Source: Rhyacophila brunnea (Eukaryota; Arthropoda; Insecta; Trichoptera; Rhyacophilidae). Taken from it: 64,000 nucleotides of DNA. A model generated the notes under the pieces. It was given only the letters and a program-made list of their open reading frames with translations, had not been told where the DNA came from and did no database searches. Position numbers and translations under genes: made by a program. This document shows, in pieces, positions 1-12,050 of this stretch (position 1 is the stretch's first letter; each line of letters starts with the position of its first letter). The stretch is from the NCBI GenBank assembly GCA_022495005.1, contig JAGYXB010000463.1:186001-250000 (forward strand), given 5' to 3'.

Positions 1-640
1 ATACATCGATGTGTGAATTATTGATATAATTGCAATTGTGACTAATTGACCAAAGCAGTCCCAGTTTGATTTTATAATATGCAATTGGCGTGTAAACCCC
101 AGTAGCATAGTACCTACACACTGCGGTTTCTTGGGCTATGACTTCCTTTATAACGTATTTATGAGTGAAATGAATAAATATGTCAGGTGGTATTATTATA
201 AATGAATTTCATAACCAAAGATACAGTAAGGTACATGTTAAATAGACCAACGCAACGTGAAACCGCGTGAACAAAATGCTATTCTGGCAGAGTCGCAGTT
301 GATATTGTGGAGTTGTTGCGCAATGTATTATTTGGGACATGTAAAAAAAATCAAAACCTTACATTACCTAAAATATGAGAAAGCACTTGCCTAGGTTACC
401 TTTGATTTTTACATATTGTTTACAATTAATTGTATAATATGATGTTGTAGTATCTACCTACCAGAGGCACCTAGCGGAAAAATATGAAACTTGCAATTTG
501 AGGCATTTTTTTGATAATTTACATAAAAACAGAAAAATACATTTTTATTTACAGGATTTAAGGATAGTAAAATGTTTATGCCATACTAATCAATTGTATT
601 ATTGTGGCAATAGGAAAAAAAATGTTTTAATAATCTAAAA
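1..640. other. AT-rich stretch, no gene seen
   Basis: No open frame of note, no recognisable repeat end and no RNA-gene signature. The 5' end of the LINE that follows may reach back into the last few tens of bases, because the true start of that element could not be fixed. Confidence 0.5.
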
Positions 641-753
641 TAATCCATTGTACATATTATTATTGCTCAATGCCGCCGACGTGAGACGACTGCTTTTGTG
701 TGCTCTCCTCTTATCCTTAAAATTGACTGAACTTAATTCATTTAAATTTAGAA

Positions 754-1541
754 ATGTCGACTGTAAACAAAGCAGTTCAGTGCAATGGCGAAGATCTCGT
801 GTCTGCTGCACCAAATCGTGTGTTAGTGATTGTGGAGTTATTGCTAAAAAAAGTTGAAAAATTAGAAGAACGGTTGAATAAAACGTGTACCTGGCAAATG
901 GTGTGCCCCCCTCCGGCCTCGCGCGATGCACCGCCCGCCGCTTTACCGAGCAAGCCAAAATCCAAATTGGTAACTAGCGGTAATGCGCCAATTAAGGAAT
1001 TGAGTGTCAAACAGAAATCAACAACAACAACTGCGACTCTATCTAATACGATGACGTCCCGAATAACCAGGTCACAGAAGGTTTTAGATAACATCAATAA
1101 AAAGTCTACGACCAAGATCCCAAAAACGCGGGAAAGTACTTCTAATCCAGAGCGTGACGTCATAGACATTTCGGCTGTTGGACAATCTACTGAAGACGGA
1201 AAATGGTCTACAGTAGCGAAAAAGAAGCGACCAGCGGCTGTCCGTGGCATCTTAGGCGGAGGAGTGAAGGGGAGCGATGTAGTTAAAAACTACCACTTCT
1301 ACCCATTTCACCCAGAGACGTCTGCTGCGGATATCTCTAATTATTTTTAAAAAAACTTGCAAATTGTAACGCCGAATTTACAATTGCAAAGCTAAAGTCA
1401 AAAGGGGACTACGCATCTTTTAAGATAGGGATCCCTGTTAAACTGAGTACGTTGATTCTAAAGCCTGATAATTGGCCACGTTACTCATTCATTAAAGAAT
1501 GGGTGTCAAAAATTGAAACACCACGGCTGCCAACCAGCTGA
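754..1541 (+). pseudogene. LINE ORF1, one frameshift
   Basis: The nucleic-acid-binding ORF1 protein of the LINE. The first frame opens at ATG 754 and runs to a stop at 1348-1350. It has a short coiled-coil-like stretch (LLLKKVEKLEERLNK, about residues 29-43) and a Ser/Thr/Lys-rich linker. A run of A at 1349-1355 marks a one-base frameshift. The following frame continues openly to TGA 1539-1541 and contains the KLKSKGDYASFKIG segment, which resembles the conserved C-terminal part of ORF1 in arthropod Jockey/CR1 LINEs. No CCHC knuckle is visible. ORF2 opens directly after this stop in the same frame. Function is inferred from position and family; the break makes this copy non-functional unless the A-run slips. 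Confidence 0.7.
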
Positions 1542-4409
1542 CTTAACAATGAAAATAATAATTGCCCAAGGCAATTATTGTTCTACTACCAAAATGTACG
1601 TGGCTTAAAGACAAAAGCTGTCGATTTTTTGAGAAATGTTTTGGCTGACGACTATGATGTCATAGGGTTAACTGAAACATGGCTTAATGACAGTGTTTTT
1701 AATCGCGAATATTTTGGAAGTGATTACTTAGTCTTTAGGAGGGATCGAGATTCCGGCGTAGGCCACAGGCAGGGTGGAAGCTGTTTTTTGGGGGTTAGAA
1801 GCATGGAAGGGTTGAAGGCCGAACGTGTCCATGCTTTAGAGACTCCAAATGAGGACCTTTGGGTGAAACTAACCTGTAATGGAGTCACTATTTACGTTTG
1901 TGTTGTATATTTTTCTCCAGCCAGTGACGTGGAGGTGTATAAATGTTTTGTTGAGAATATGCTATCTAGTGTCAACTTGATTGGAGACAGAAGTATTATT
2001 GTGATGGGAGACTTTAATCTTACTTCAGCGCGCAACAGTGAAAGGGTCAATAATGACCTGGAATTTATGTGCGCTGTTTTTGGATTTTTTCAGTACAATG
2101 ATATTTCTAACTCTAGTAATGGGCTTCTGGATAGGGTATTCAGCAACATCAATTTGTCAGTTTCCCGATGCATGTCCCCTCTTGTACGGGAGGATGACTA
2201 TCATCCTACTTTGGTTTTTGTGCTCAGGTTTCGGTTGATTTGCCCGCTTCGAACTGAAATACCCTCACATGAAACCGATCGGTGCAGGGGATGGAAGTTT
2301 GAAGGTGGAAACTTCAAGTTACTTTACTCATTAATGAGTGAAGTGGATTGGAGTGAGTTGCTCGGGATTTGTGATGTAAATGAGGCGGTACAATTCTTTT
2401 ATAATATTGTATATAATGTGTTTGATGAATGTTTTTCAAGGAGGTCGCCATGTCGTGGTGGAAGGCGATACCCGAGGTGGTTTTCTCGAGAGATTATTGG
2501 GGACATTCAGATCAAGCATTGCTATCACAAAGCTTGGAAGGCTGAGCATGGTCAACGTGACTATGAAATGTTTAGCCTTTATCGCTTGAGAGTAAGGCAA
2601 GCTGTTTGAATGGCCTATCGAACATATATGGAATCGGTAGAAGATTGCATTCGTGAAAATCCCAAATCGTTTTGGGATTATATTAAATCATTAAGAAAGG
2701 ATGGCGGGTATGCCGATTCGATGAGTTGGAAAGACGAAGAAGTGACCGGACATGGATTGGCAGAAGCATTTGCTGGTCACTTCAGGTCTGTCTACGCAAG
2801 TAGTATTCCTTATTTGGATGTTGCCTCCACGTCGAGACAGCCATCATGCGGTGCCCAGTCCATTGATATTTTTCCAGTTGATGAGAGTGATGTGCTAAAA
2901 TTTATTAAAAAACTAAAAAATACTCACTCTTTGGGACCTGATAACGTCCCTACATTTTTTTTAAATGAGTGTGTTGATTTTGTCAAAGGCCCACTTTCAT
3001 ATATATATAATCTTACAATGGAGACAGGTATCTTTCCGGAAACGTGGAAGATGTCGAAGGTTACTCCAATCCATAAGAGTGGTACAAAGTCATCAGTAGA
3101 AAATTACAGGCCGGTAGCTGTTCTCTCTGCACCAGCAAAAGTTCTTGAGATGATCATGCACAACATGATTTCTCCAAAAATTGAGTCATTTATAATAAAT
3201 GAACAGCATGGATTTAGAGCAGGCCGATCAACGGAAACTAACCTGATGGTATTTACCAATTATGTGTCATCGGCCCTGGATAGAGGCCACCAGGTTGACT
3301 GTTCTTACAATGACTTCTCGAAAGCATTTGACAAAGTCTATCATGATGTCCTGATGGAAAAACTCTAACTTATTGGATTGTCTGATCGATTTTTGAAGCT
3401 ATTCGGGAGTTATTTTAGGAACCGTCAACAATACGTATCGTACGGCCTTTATCAGTCACAGACCTTTTACACGTTTTCTGGTGTCCCTCAGGGCTCAAAC
3501 TTAGGGCCGTTGCTGTTCACGATTTTTATAAATGACATAGCATTGGTAATAAAAAATTCTATGTTTTTGTTGTTCGCTGATGACTTGAAACTCTTTTTGA
3601 AAGTTGTCACCTTGGACGATTGTCGTCAGCTCCAACTTGATATAGATAATATATTAGATTGGGGCAGGCGTAACAAACTAGAATTCAGTATTGATAAATG
3701 CAATCTTTTGTCGTTTACCAGAGCCTCAATAGTGTTGTTTTTCCAATACTCGATGCATGGCAGAGTTCTGTCACGAATATCATCTGTAAGGGATCTTGAG
3801 ATTACGTTTGAGAGTAAACTGACATTTATTAGCCATATAGTTACCATTTGTAACAAGGCGCTTAAAATGTTGGGCTTCGTCATGCGTACTTCCCGGGTCT
3901 TTTCGGATGTTACGGTATTAAAACTTTTATTTAATTCTTTAGTTCGAAGCAGACTTGAGAGTGGGTCTATTGTTTGGGCACCGCATCAGTTGAAGTATGG
4001 CCTTATGGTGGAGAGGGTTCAGAAGAAATTCTTGAGACTCCTTTATTTGAGGTTGTACGGATACTATCCGTGGCTTTATCCAACTGACTTTCTCTTAGGC
4101 ATGCTTACATACTGCAGTTTGCAATTTAGAAGAAATCTTTATTTGGCTATGTATTTTTTTCGACTTATACGAGGTATAAATGAGAACTCTGCCATTCTGG
4201 GCAGTGTTGACCTGTGTGTCCCTGATAACTATCTTAGAAATAGAGAACATCAGTTGTTTATTCTCCCAAGGTGCAGAACCAACCTGCCACTGGTAATGCC
4301 AATTAGGAGGGCGATAACTATGTTCAACGAAATTGCTTCGGGTGTTGATATATTCCACCTACGTGAGGATGAGTATAGGTGGACGTTATTTTATAAATTT
4401 TTAAAATAG
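1542..4409 (+). pseudogene. LINE ORF2: endonuclease + reverse transcriptase, two stops
   Basis: A single frame of about 950 codons interrupted only by TGA 2607-2609 and TAA 3366-3368. The N-terminal third is an APE-like endonuclease: the QNVRGLKTK start motif, TETWL (metal-binding Glu) and GDFN (catalytic Asp) are present. The terminal SDH motif reads DDYHPTLV, so its His lies one residue further on. The middle is a reverse transcriptase: the VTPIHKSG and ENYRPV blocks, HGFRAGRSTETN, DFSKAFDKV (first catalytic Asp), GVPQGSNLGP and FADD at 3573-3584 (the catalytic pair). The C-terminal segment has no RNase H. Because both stops leave the frame unchanged, the ancestor was intact recently. It would nick target DNA and copy its own RNA in place. 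Confidence 0.85.
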
Positions 4410-4595
4410 GGTCTGCTTAACTCATCCGGTGTATTTCCATGTACCTATATAATTAATATTTTTGTATGTACATTTATTTCTATTGTTTAATAACATATTA
4501 TCTATCTTTTTTTATGTCATGTTGTGAACGTCTTAAACTTATAATTTGTAATGTCCACAATATGTAAAAATAAATAAATTGAATTGAATTGAATT

Positions 4596-7500
4596 ATTAG
4601 GTACCGTACTATCATTCTAGAATGTCATCTTTAGCGCCCCTAAAATACATCAGCAATAAATAGTTATTCCGTGACAAACCTAATACTAATAATATGACGA
4701 AACAAATAAAGTTTTTTTTTGCAAATTATTCTTCTGTAAAGTAGCAAATTGTCACTAACGCTATATTAATTAACTTAGCGGTGTTTAATATTATGAATAA
4801 AACGATGATGACGTGCTTAAAATATTTTAACGACTATCATTTTCATGTAATATGTTAAAAACAAAGAAATCATATGGATGGCAAAAGTGATCATCATTAA
4901 TGGCACTCAAATGAGGTGGGTTAACAGCTATATCTATCTCGATCAACAAATGTCAATTGATGGGATGGGCGATGTTTAACGAGATTACCTGCAGAATCTA
5001 ACTGGAATAGAGCGTATTTGGGCGCCTGAATAGTATATTCAAACGCTACGTCCCATTATGTTTCAAGTAGAAAGTATTCATCAAATGTGTGAAATATGAA
5101 CCTTTAGGCATAAAGCCCACCAAGAAAACGCTCGGTGCGCTCACTACTGAGTAGGCCCCCTCCCACCCGCGCAATACCTTTCACCTATGTAATAAGGGGC
5201 TCAAGCACCACAAAATAATTATTATTATCAGCATCTCTCATAACAAAGCAATAAAAATATTATTAAATTTCTCGGGGCTTGTAGTTAAAATCGGACACGC
5301 AATAACTAAACAAAGAGTTTGCTGTTCTTAAATAATGGCTTCTCGCCCGTCGCATCGACGACGCTTCGAGGAGCGTGATTTTGCTCGCCGTTTTCAATGA
5401 ATGGACTACGTTGTATTTTCGTTATTTTGTATCGCCGAGAAGCCAAAAAACGATGACTCATGGAGCAGGCGGGCATAATGCGTCATCAAATCCAGTGTGC
5501 GCTGGCGTATTTGATTACGTTGTATTTTCGTTGATTTACGCGCCACTTGTGAAATTTTGCGCGAGAGCTCCACTTGCTGCGTTAAGTGGGTTTTACGCCT
5601 TAATGTTAGAAAAATCCAAAAAATATTACCAGTAAGGTAGTATAGAAAGGGGAATATTACGCATAACGCGGAAAGGCCACGAAATAAATTAATGGATAAA
5701 TGATGTGATAGAGGTAGTCAATAATATGAAAACAAATGAATATATAACAATAGTCTCTAGAGATGGGAAAACTGGTCGATTTTGAAGACTAAGTATACTT
5801 ACTACCAGTATAAAAAAATACTTAGTATATAAACTTGTTCCAAAATACTTACTAGTATTTGGAATACTATATAGATCGTTTGGCGTGCGTATTTTAAAAT
5901 ACATATTGGCTCAGGAAACTCAGACTGTGTATCGGCTTCAATACAATCGTTAAAAATACGCTAAGCTCCGCTTGTCGAAAAGTTCCATTTATTATAAAAT
6001 TTAAAATTTATGAGTTGTTTTTCTGTCAGGTTACAATATTATTGTTAACAAAAATGAATAACAGTGATTTTTTTTTAATTTTAAACATGTTTTGAGCGGT
6101 ATATAACAAGCCTAAGCCTGTGGGTCATCTCACCACTGTGCTGCGACACAAAATTGATGACCTATTATCCATAAATTCGAACGCAATAGACTAATAAATT
6201 AAAATATACCTATATTCAGGTGCTATTTCGTTCGTGCGCATTTAATGTCAATAGTGTTGAAAGTCTACCAACTGGCGAGTGCACAGAACAGCGACTCGCG
6301 ATGATATCATCACAAGTTTTTTGGAATAAGTTAGTTGGGCCACAAATACTTAGTATGGGTAGTTTTATCCGAAACTTGAGTACACAAACTGGTAACAGTA
6401 TTTCCAACTCACCTCTAGACTCTAGTCTTACTCGGCTAGTGTATAATTGTTGGACAAATAAATGTCAACAAGTGGTACACAAGAGGTAATACAGGTCGCT
6501 CTTAAATCCTCTGCATTGACTAACTCGTAAAGTTTGGTGGATGTACAGAGTGGACAGCAATGAACTAGGGACTGATAAGAGTTAAAGAAGCTAGAGGAAG
6601 ACTTCATTCACCAGTGTACTGACCTCAGCTTATGATACTGATGATAGTATGTGTGTTAGACATAATATCTAAAATTACTTCAAAGATTTTTTAAGCAAAT
6701 TTTTCACTCAAAAAAATTAGATTAACAATGTCTTATGATAAAATATTATAATGATATTCTCTTTGAAAGTGTGTTTTAACAAATAAGTTGAAAACCTCGC
6801 GAAAACTCACTTTGTCAAATAATAGTGACATGGTGGACTCGGGAATTTCTCATTTTCTCCGAATCATTAAGGACTTGGGAATAAATGACATTAAGAATCT
6901 GACCCAATGAAAACTTGCGCGAATGATTTTAATAAAGAGCAAGGGAATTCGCTTTTATTATTCAGTATTAAAATCTCGAACACTGATTCAATTTTCGAAG
7001 TTAACACTGGAAACTCTTTCGTTTTCTTCTACTTTCTCCCTTTGACGATTCATTATTTTTAATAGTTTCTCTTTTGGGGTCGTTGTTATAATATAACTTA
7101 ATATTAATTAACAGATTTCACTTCTTTGATACAGCCAGCTTAATTAAATTTGTTTCTATATTTTATAATTGGTTTCATTAGGGGAATTAATTATAATTTT
7201 GCTAGTGACTATATTAAAAAAAACAAATTAATTTTAAAATTATAATGACACTTAAAGCCAGAACAGTGATTGTTAATCTTATTTCACCGTAGAATGTGTA
7301 AGTAAAAAACCTAAATAATATTCAGAAAAGTCTAATATTGCAATAAAATTCTATTGAAATAAAAATAATAAAACTAATATCTGAAAGACTGAAAGGATAT
7401 AAGTACATAGGTAACCTTAATTGAATTGGGTGCTACTACAATAAATATGGTACGTACGTGGTTTATGTCGTTGTAATTTTTTTTATGTCATTTACTAGAA

Positions 7501-7749
7501 CGCCCAACTAAAAACACACTCTACAAAATACTCCTGTGAGAAAAGCCTGTGATGACGTACTCATCGGAATCCCGGACAATAACTATACAAAATGAACGAG
7601 CTCTGAAAACTATTATGAGATAATAAAGGATGGCAAAGACCATGCGCGCCGCTAAATACCGAATAATGGCCATATCATTTAGATCACGATCCTCAGTAAT
7701 GATGTCCCAACGAAGAGAAATAAGAAAGAATTGGAGCAAAATATAATAT
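4596..7749. other. Gene-less stretch with one GC-richer island
   Basis: Mostly AT-rich sequence without recognised coding content. A GC-richer, CpG-rich patch lies at about 5330-5640. It holds an 86-codon open frame (5375-5635, plus) with no known motif and a repeated word, TACGTTGTATTTTCGTT, at about 5406 and 5516. A stretch at about 6535-6625 weakly resembles the 3' part of the LINE-derived repeat annotated at 20745 and 57488. Confidence 0.4.
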
Positions 7750-7769
7750 AATGGTGATATCTACGGTCC

Positions 7770-7925
7770 GGACCAAGGTTGCAGGTAAATCAATTGTGAT
7801 TCGAAGACTGCGTTGGTTAGGTCACGTGCACCAAATTAACGACAATAAATTGGTAAATAAACTAATATCAAGAAATCTAATATAATGTGAAGGAGAGATA
7901 GATATGGACGGAGTAGATTTTTTTT
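7770..7925 (+). pseudogene. LINE ORF2 C-terminal scrap
   Basis: One frame reads RRLRWLGHVHQINDNKLVNK and then decays. The R-R-L-R-W-L-G-H-V motif followed by a basic and polar segment is the hallmark of the extreme C-terminus of many RTE- and R1-like LINE ORF2 proteins. The fragment is about 50 codons long, 5'-truncated, and has no clear 3' tail. It is a dead remnant and its clade cannot be fixed from so little. Confidence 0.5.
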
Positions 7926-9224
7926 TTATTCGGACGGTTGATGAATAAACGTTAATGGTATATCTTGAACACCTTCTGTTAAAGCATCACGAATTATTGA
8001 TGATAATAATATGGGGAGTGTAACAATCATAAAACAATAAACATACTACCTAGTACATATCATAAAGAGTAATTTATTCAACGTAAGTATCAATTTACTA
8101 ACATTTTTTTGTTTAAGAAAATTAAAATAACTATTATCGATTGCTATTAATCTAAATAAATATAGAAAATCTTAGTAGTCCACCTCATTCTAACCGCAAC
8201 AAACATCTGGTAGGTTATTAGATGCGATATTAGGCGTGATTCAAATTAATATTATCCACTCTCTCAATTGACTAACGCTCCGAGTGTAAGAAAAAAGCGC
8301 AATATACCGTTCTCACTATATCATCCCTCTCGGTTCCAATTTTCGTTTCACTTCGACTTCAATCAAACGATCATTAGCTATTAGCTAAAGTAGTTTTACT
8401 GCAAAAAAAATGTTTACTAAACAAACAAACAAACAAACAAACGGCTTGCTAACAATAACTGCCGTACACTAATGGGGTATTAAACTGGAAAGTGAGCTCT
8501 TTGCTTAAGAATAAGCGGACAGAGCTACTGTTATTGAAGACAGTCAAGCCCCAGCTTGGATCGACGTACTCCTGCTAATTAGGAGGAGGGGGTAAAATAT
8601 CTAACACAAATAGATTTAGGCTAATATCACAAAAGTTTCTCGATCTCTGATCTATAATAGAGACAATTCAGTGTCTTCGGTCAAAGATTTTTTATTAGTA
8701 ACATATATTATTTTGATCAATATGAAATCACTTGTAACATTTATTACGTTAAATTTTTTTTACAAGTTTCTCAATATCACCGAAATATATGAAAGCTTTA
8801 TGTGGAAAATCACGCTCGGGACCGGAAGACCAATGAAAGGGTTTTCCGCGCAAACGAAAGTCGGCCATAAATAGTGCAAGGGTGAGTATGTCGAAATGGC
8901 AGTGGGAGGGTCAAGTCTCGAGATGAAAAGATTAACTGCGAACCCTAAGTATCGTGAATTGATACCAAAAAGCTGCACGCCATTTTAGGGTGTTCGATTT
9001 TCACTTAAGGTGGAGAGTAACATGTATTAGAGTCGGCTAGTGACGGAATTATGAGACATCTATTTAAATAGAATGTACTCAAAAAAATCGACGGTACAAC
9101 AAAATTAAAAGAAACAGTATTATAATTTTAAAATACTTTTTATTCAGAGTAGAGTTACCAGATTACCAGATTGAGTTACCAGACGATGAATTATTACACA
9201 TTTAAATTTTTAAAAGCTACTATT
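7926..9224. other. Gene-less stretch
   Basis: AT-rich with no recognised gene. It contains the AAAC microsatellite listed separately. A GC-richer patch at about 8800-8990 has no motif I can assign. Confidence 0.4.
8419..8442. repeat. (AAAC)6 microsatellite
   Basis: Six uninterrupted AAAC units, a simple tandem repeat. Confidence 0.9.
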
Positions 9225-9434
9225 CACGATGGCCGAGCGGCTTACGCGTCGGTTTATGATATCGCGGATCCCAAGTTCGAATCCTAGATCTGGCAAATAC
9301 AATTATTGTTTTTCAATGTTTGGTTGGAGTCAGAGTATATACCGCATAGCTAACAAAACAAAAATATGTTAATACAAACCTCCACTCTGTAGAGGCCCAT
9401 ATGATTTTCTTTGTATTGGACATGGTTTAAAAGA
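9225..9434 (+). mobile_element. SINE family A, copy 1
   Basis: A tRNA-derived SINE. The head has a box-A-like GATGGCCGAGCGG and a box-B GTTCGAATCC about 50 bases later, as in a Leu/Ser-type tRNA. The body carries the family words GAGTCAGAGTAT and GTAGAGGCCCATATGAT, and the 3' end reads GGACATGGT. The same arrangement recurs at 21691, 25171, 28045 and 63831, with a 3' fragment at 16603. This copy is diverged, so it is probably old. Confidence 0.8.
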
Positions 9435-11594
9435 TTGGTATAATTCATAATGCAAAAATTCATTTATTTTAAATTATAAAATACTTACTACAAATCAGCT
9501 ATAAAAGAAATACTTTTCAATACTATACAATATAAAATAATCGAATGCTTACTTTTGAGCAGGTAGATTTTAAAATATATAATAAAAATAATTTTAAACC
9601 TATTTTTTCAGTGGATTGAATTTAATTGCATGCTTCGTAATTTTCTCACTAGATGTCACTACTATGTATGTTTTTATGTATTAATTATACTACCCCTATT
9701 TCCGTATTCACCACAGACGGGGCGTAATATTACAAATTCACTGATATGTAATAATAAAAAAAATCAAATAAAAGCAGTTGAATGATATCATTCCCAATAT
9801 ATTAAATCACAGACTTCAATCAGTTCGATATAATATTATATAAGTCGTATACCGATTCATGATTATCTGTTGTTAGTATTAATTTTCGAGTTTGGAACAC
9901 AATTATAATATAATATAGGGAAACTGTAGTATTATATAAAATGTTTGTAAGTATATACTCTAAATCCTGCCTTTCTCTCCATTCTTGAAGCTTATATATT
10001 TTATATATAATATGTTGAAAATTTGCAATTATATTATATATCTGTGCTTAGATATTATATTATATGATTATTTATTTAATGTGGTCAGAAATAGTGGCAC
10101 AAACTTACCAAAATTAGCCATGGTGGCTAATAATAAAGCTATTTAAAATCTTATTTATTCTAAATTTAGGCTATAGGGTTATCGAAATCAGTATTCCTAA
10201 TGGATTTATTCTAACAAAAGGATCCCAGAATTTTATTGGTAAAAGTTTTCAGTAGAAAGTACATTATTTTTTATTTAAATATTTTTTAAGTTTAATATAT
10301 ATATAAATATATATATATTTATAATTTATCAGTTCTTGTCTTATAATAGATATATTGTTTTTAGATTCCGCATTTTCTAAAAAAAAAACAACTAATATTA
10401 AGATTTTTTTTCATTGACCCTATTTTAAGACAATCTTTAGACTGCCATTTTTATTGGTATGACAAAATGGAAAAAAATGTCTACTATATTAAAAAAAAAT
10501 AACAAGAGAAACGGTGCCATTTATTAAAATTACTCACTCGTAAAATGAGATAAAGTGGATGTTATGTTCCCATAAATAATGGGAAAATGAATGTACAAAG
10601 AGTTAAATAACAATTTTCGTATATTTTATAGTGATTTATTGAAAAACTAGCCACATTTTTTTAGATATTCTTCTGTAGTTCACAAAAATGCGCATTTTCC
10701 GACAAAAATAACGGGAAAGCTAATCCAGAAATCTCGGGAGCCAGCATTTTCAATTCCAGCATTTCGAGATTAACAAATCTAACGGGATTGCATACCCTTA
10801 TAACTTTGCAATAAATTAAAGATTTTTTTATTGATTTAAAAAAGATTTATATGAAATAATATGTGTGAGAAGATAATAGTATTTTTAATCTTTTTACAGG
10901 TACCTTGATTATGAAAGATATTTTATTTGCAAAATAGTATTTCTCGTCATAATAGTTTCACGCAATATGCCACAAAAAGTGATATGTGAGCTTTTGGAGT
11001 GTGCAACATGTTTATATTGCTTTTTAATTCCATCAAGCCTAGATGAAGAGAGAGCTTCTATCTCGTTCTGTGAAATTTACTTAAACATTTTTCGCTCATT
11101 GAAACCAAGTAGCTATAGCCCAATACTAATTTTGAGCCGCTCAGGCAGTCTCTCCCCGCATCACAGTTAGGTGTTGACAAAATGTAATCCCGCGCAATAT
11201 TAATTTTTTTGTAAGGCAGTGAAGATATTATTATGTCACTCTTTATCACCAAATCTCTTAGTAACGTTATGATAGTAATATACGTTAAATACCCCATGTA
11301 AAATATCAAAAAAAATATCAAAAAATAGGAAAATACGTTATTATAGTGTAATTTAAAATCTATCGAGTTTTTTTTCATTTAGCTCCTAATCTTTCTGCTA
11401 TATATTTTGAAAGTAATCATAAGTCGTTAGGCTACAAGGAAACAGCTTGAATCTACTCTAAATTATTGCTATCTCAATGGTGATGATGAGTGAAGAAAGC
11501 TGGCAAACAATAGAGTAATTTAGATATTTGGATGTGGTCAAAAAACAATATGGATTTAAATTTGATTGATAATGATGTTTTAATTATAATTATA
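9435..11594. other. Gene-less AT-rich stretch
   Basis: Very AT-rich, with a TA-dinucleotide tract around 10300-10325. Two short overlapping open frames at 10967-11170 (plus) and 11058-11378 (minus) show no family motif. I see no gene. Confidence 0.4.
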
Positions 11595-12050
11595 AATAAT
11601 TTTCATTTATTTATTTATGTATTTATTTAAAAAAGTATTACGGTATTACAGAGATTGGCCAATGCGCCATAATACATAAATAATACAAAATTATAAAAAT
11701 GAATTACAAAATAACAACTAGTATAAGAAGAACGTAAAAAGACAGTATATGTTTATGTAGATATTATAGTAAAATGATAAATACAACTATAAAATTAACT
11801 TATTTAACACATCCACAAACATAATATAATTAATAAAAAACAAATCAACCTTAATGGTCCCATCAAATAAGTTAATCACACGATACACAGCATCATGAAA
11901 CATCACATCTGTTCTGCGACGAGATCACGAAGACCGTAGTGTTACGAGTGATATTAGTGGAAACGTGAAAATTAATATTTGCCAGTATATTATACGGATT
12001 GTAAATGAACCAATAAAGTAACCAATTAAGACGATAAACGTTTAATACAG
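11595..12050 (-). mobile_element. LINE 3' fragment (family 2)
   Basis: Read on the minus strand this is the end of a LINE ORF2 and its 3' UTR. The coding remnant and the tail match the plus-strand fragment at 26700-27207: both share ACGGTCTTC, GCAGGACAGATG-like words, the 3' UTR block TTATGGCGCATTGGCCAAT, and a (TAAA)n-type tail, here at the left edge. It is 5'-truncated and decayed. Two copies with the same tail establish a second LINE family besides the one at 641-4595. Confidence 0.75.

Larger units (their letters stand above)
641..4595 (+). mobile_element. Near full-length Jockey/CR1-type LINE
   Basis: A non-LTR retrotransposon with the standard two-ORF layout: a basic ORF1 (754-1541) and an ORF2 with AP-like endonuclease followed by reverse transcriptase (1542-4409). 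A short 3' UTR ends in a simple GAATT repeat at 4581-4595. No RNase H domain follows the reverse transcriptase, as in the Jockey and CR1 clades. The only lesions seen in the coding part are one frameshift in ORF1 and two stop codons in ORF2, so the copy is fairly young. The 5' boundary is uncertain and no target-site duplication could be identified. Sequences related to its 3' end recur at 21360-21660 (minus) and 56940-57385 (plus). Confidence 0.85.

Noticed and set aside
635..958. Minus-strand open frame overlapping the start of the LINE.
   Set aside because: Antisense shadow of ORF1 and its leader.
9225..9298. Possible tRNA genes at the SINE heads (9225, 25171, 28045, 63831, 35762).
   Set aside because: Acceptor and anticodon arms do not pair properly, and each runs into a repeated SINE body.
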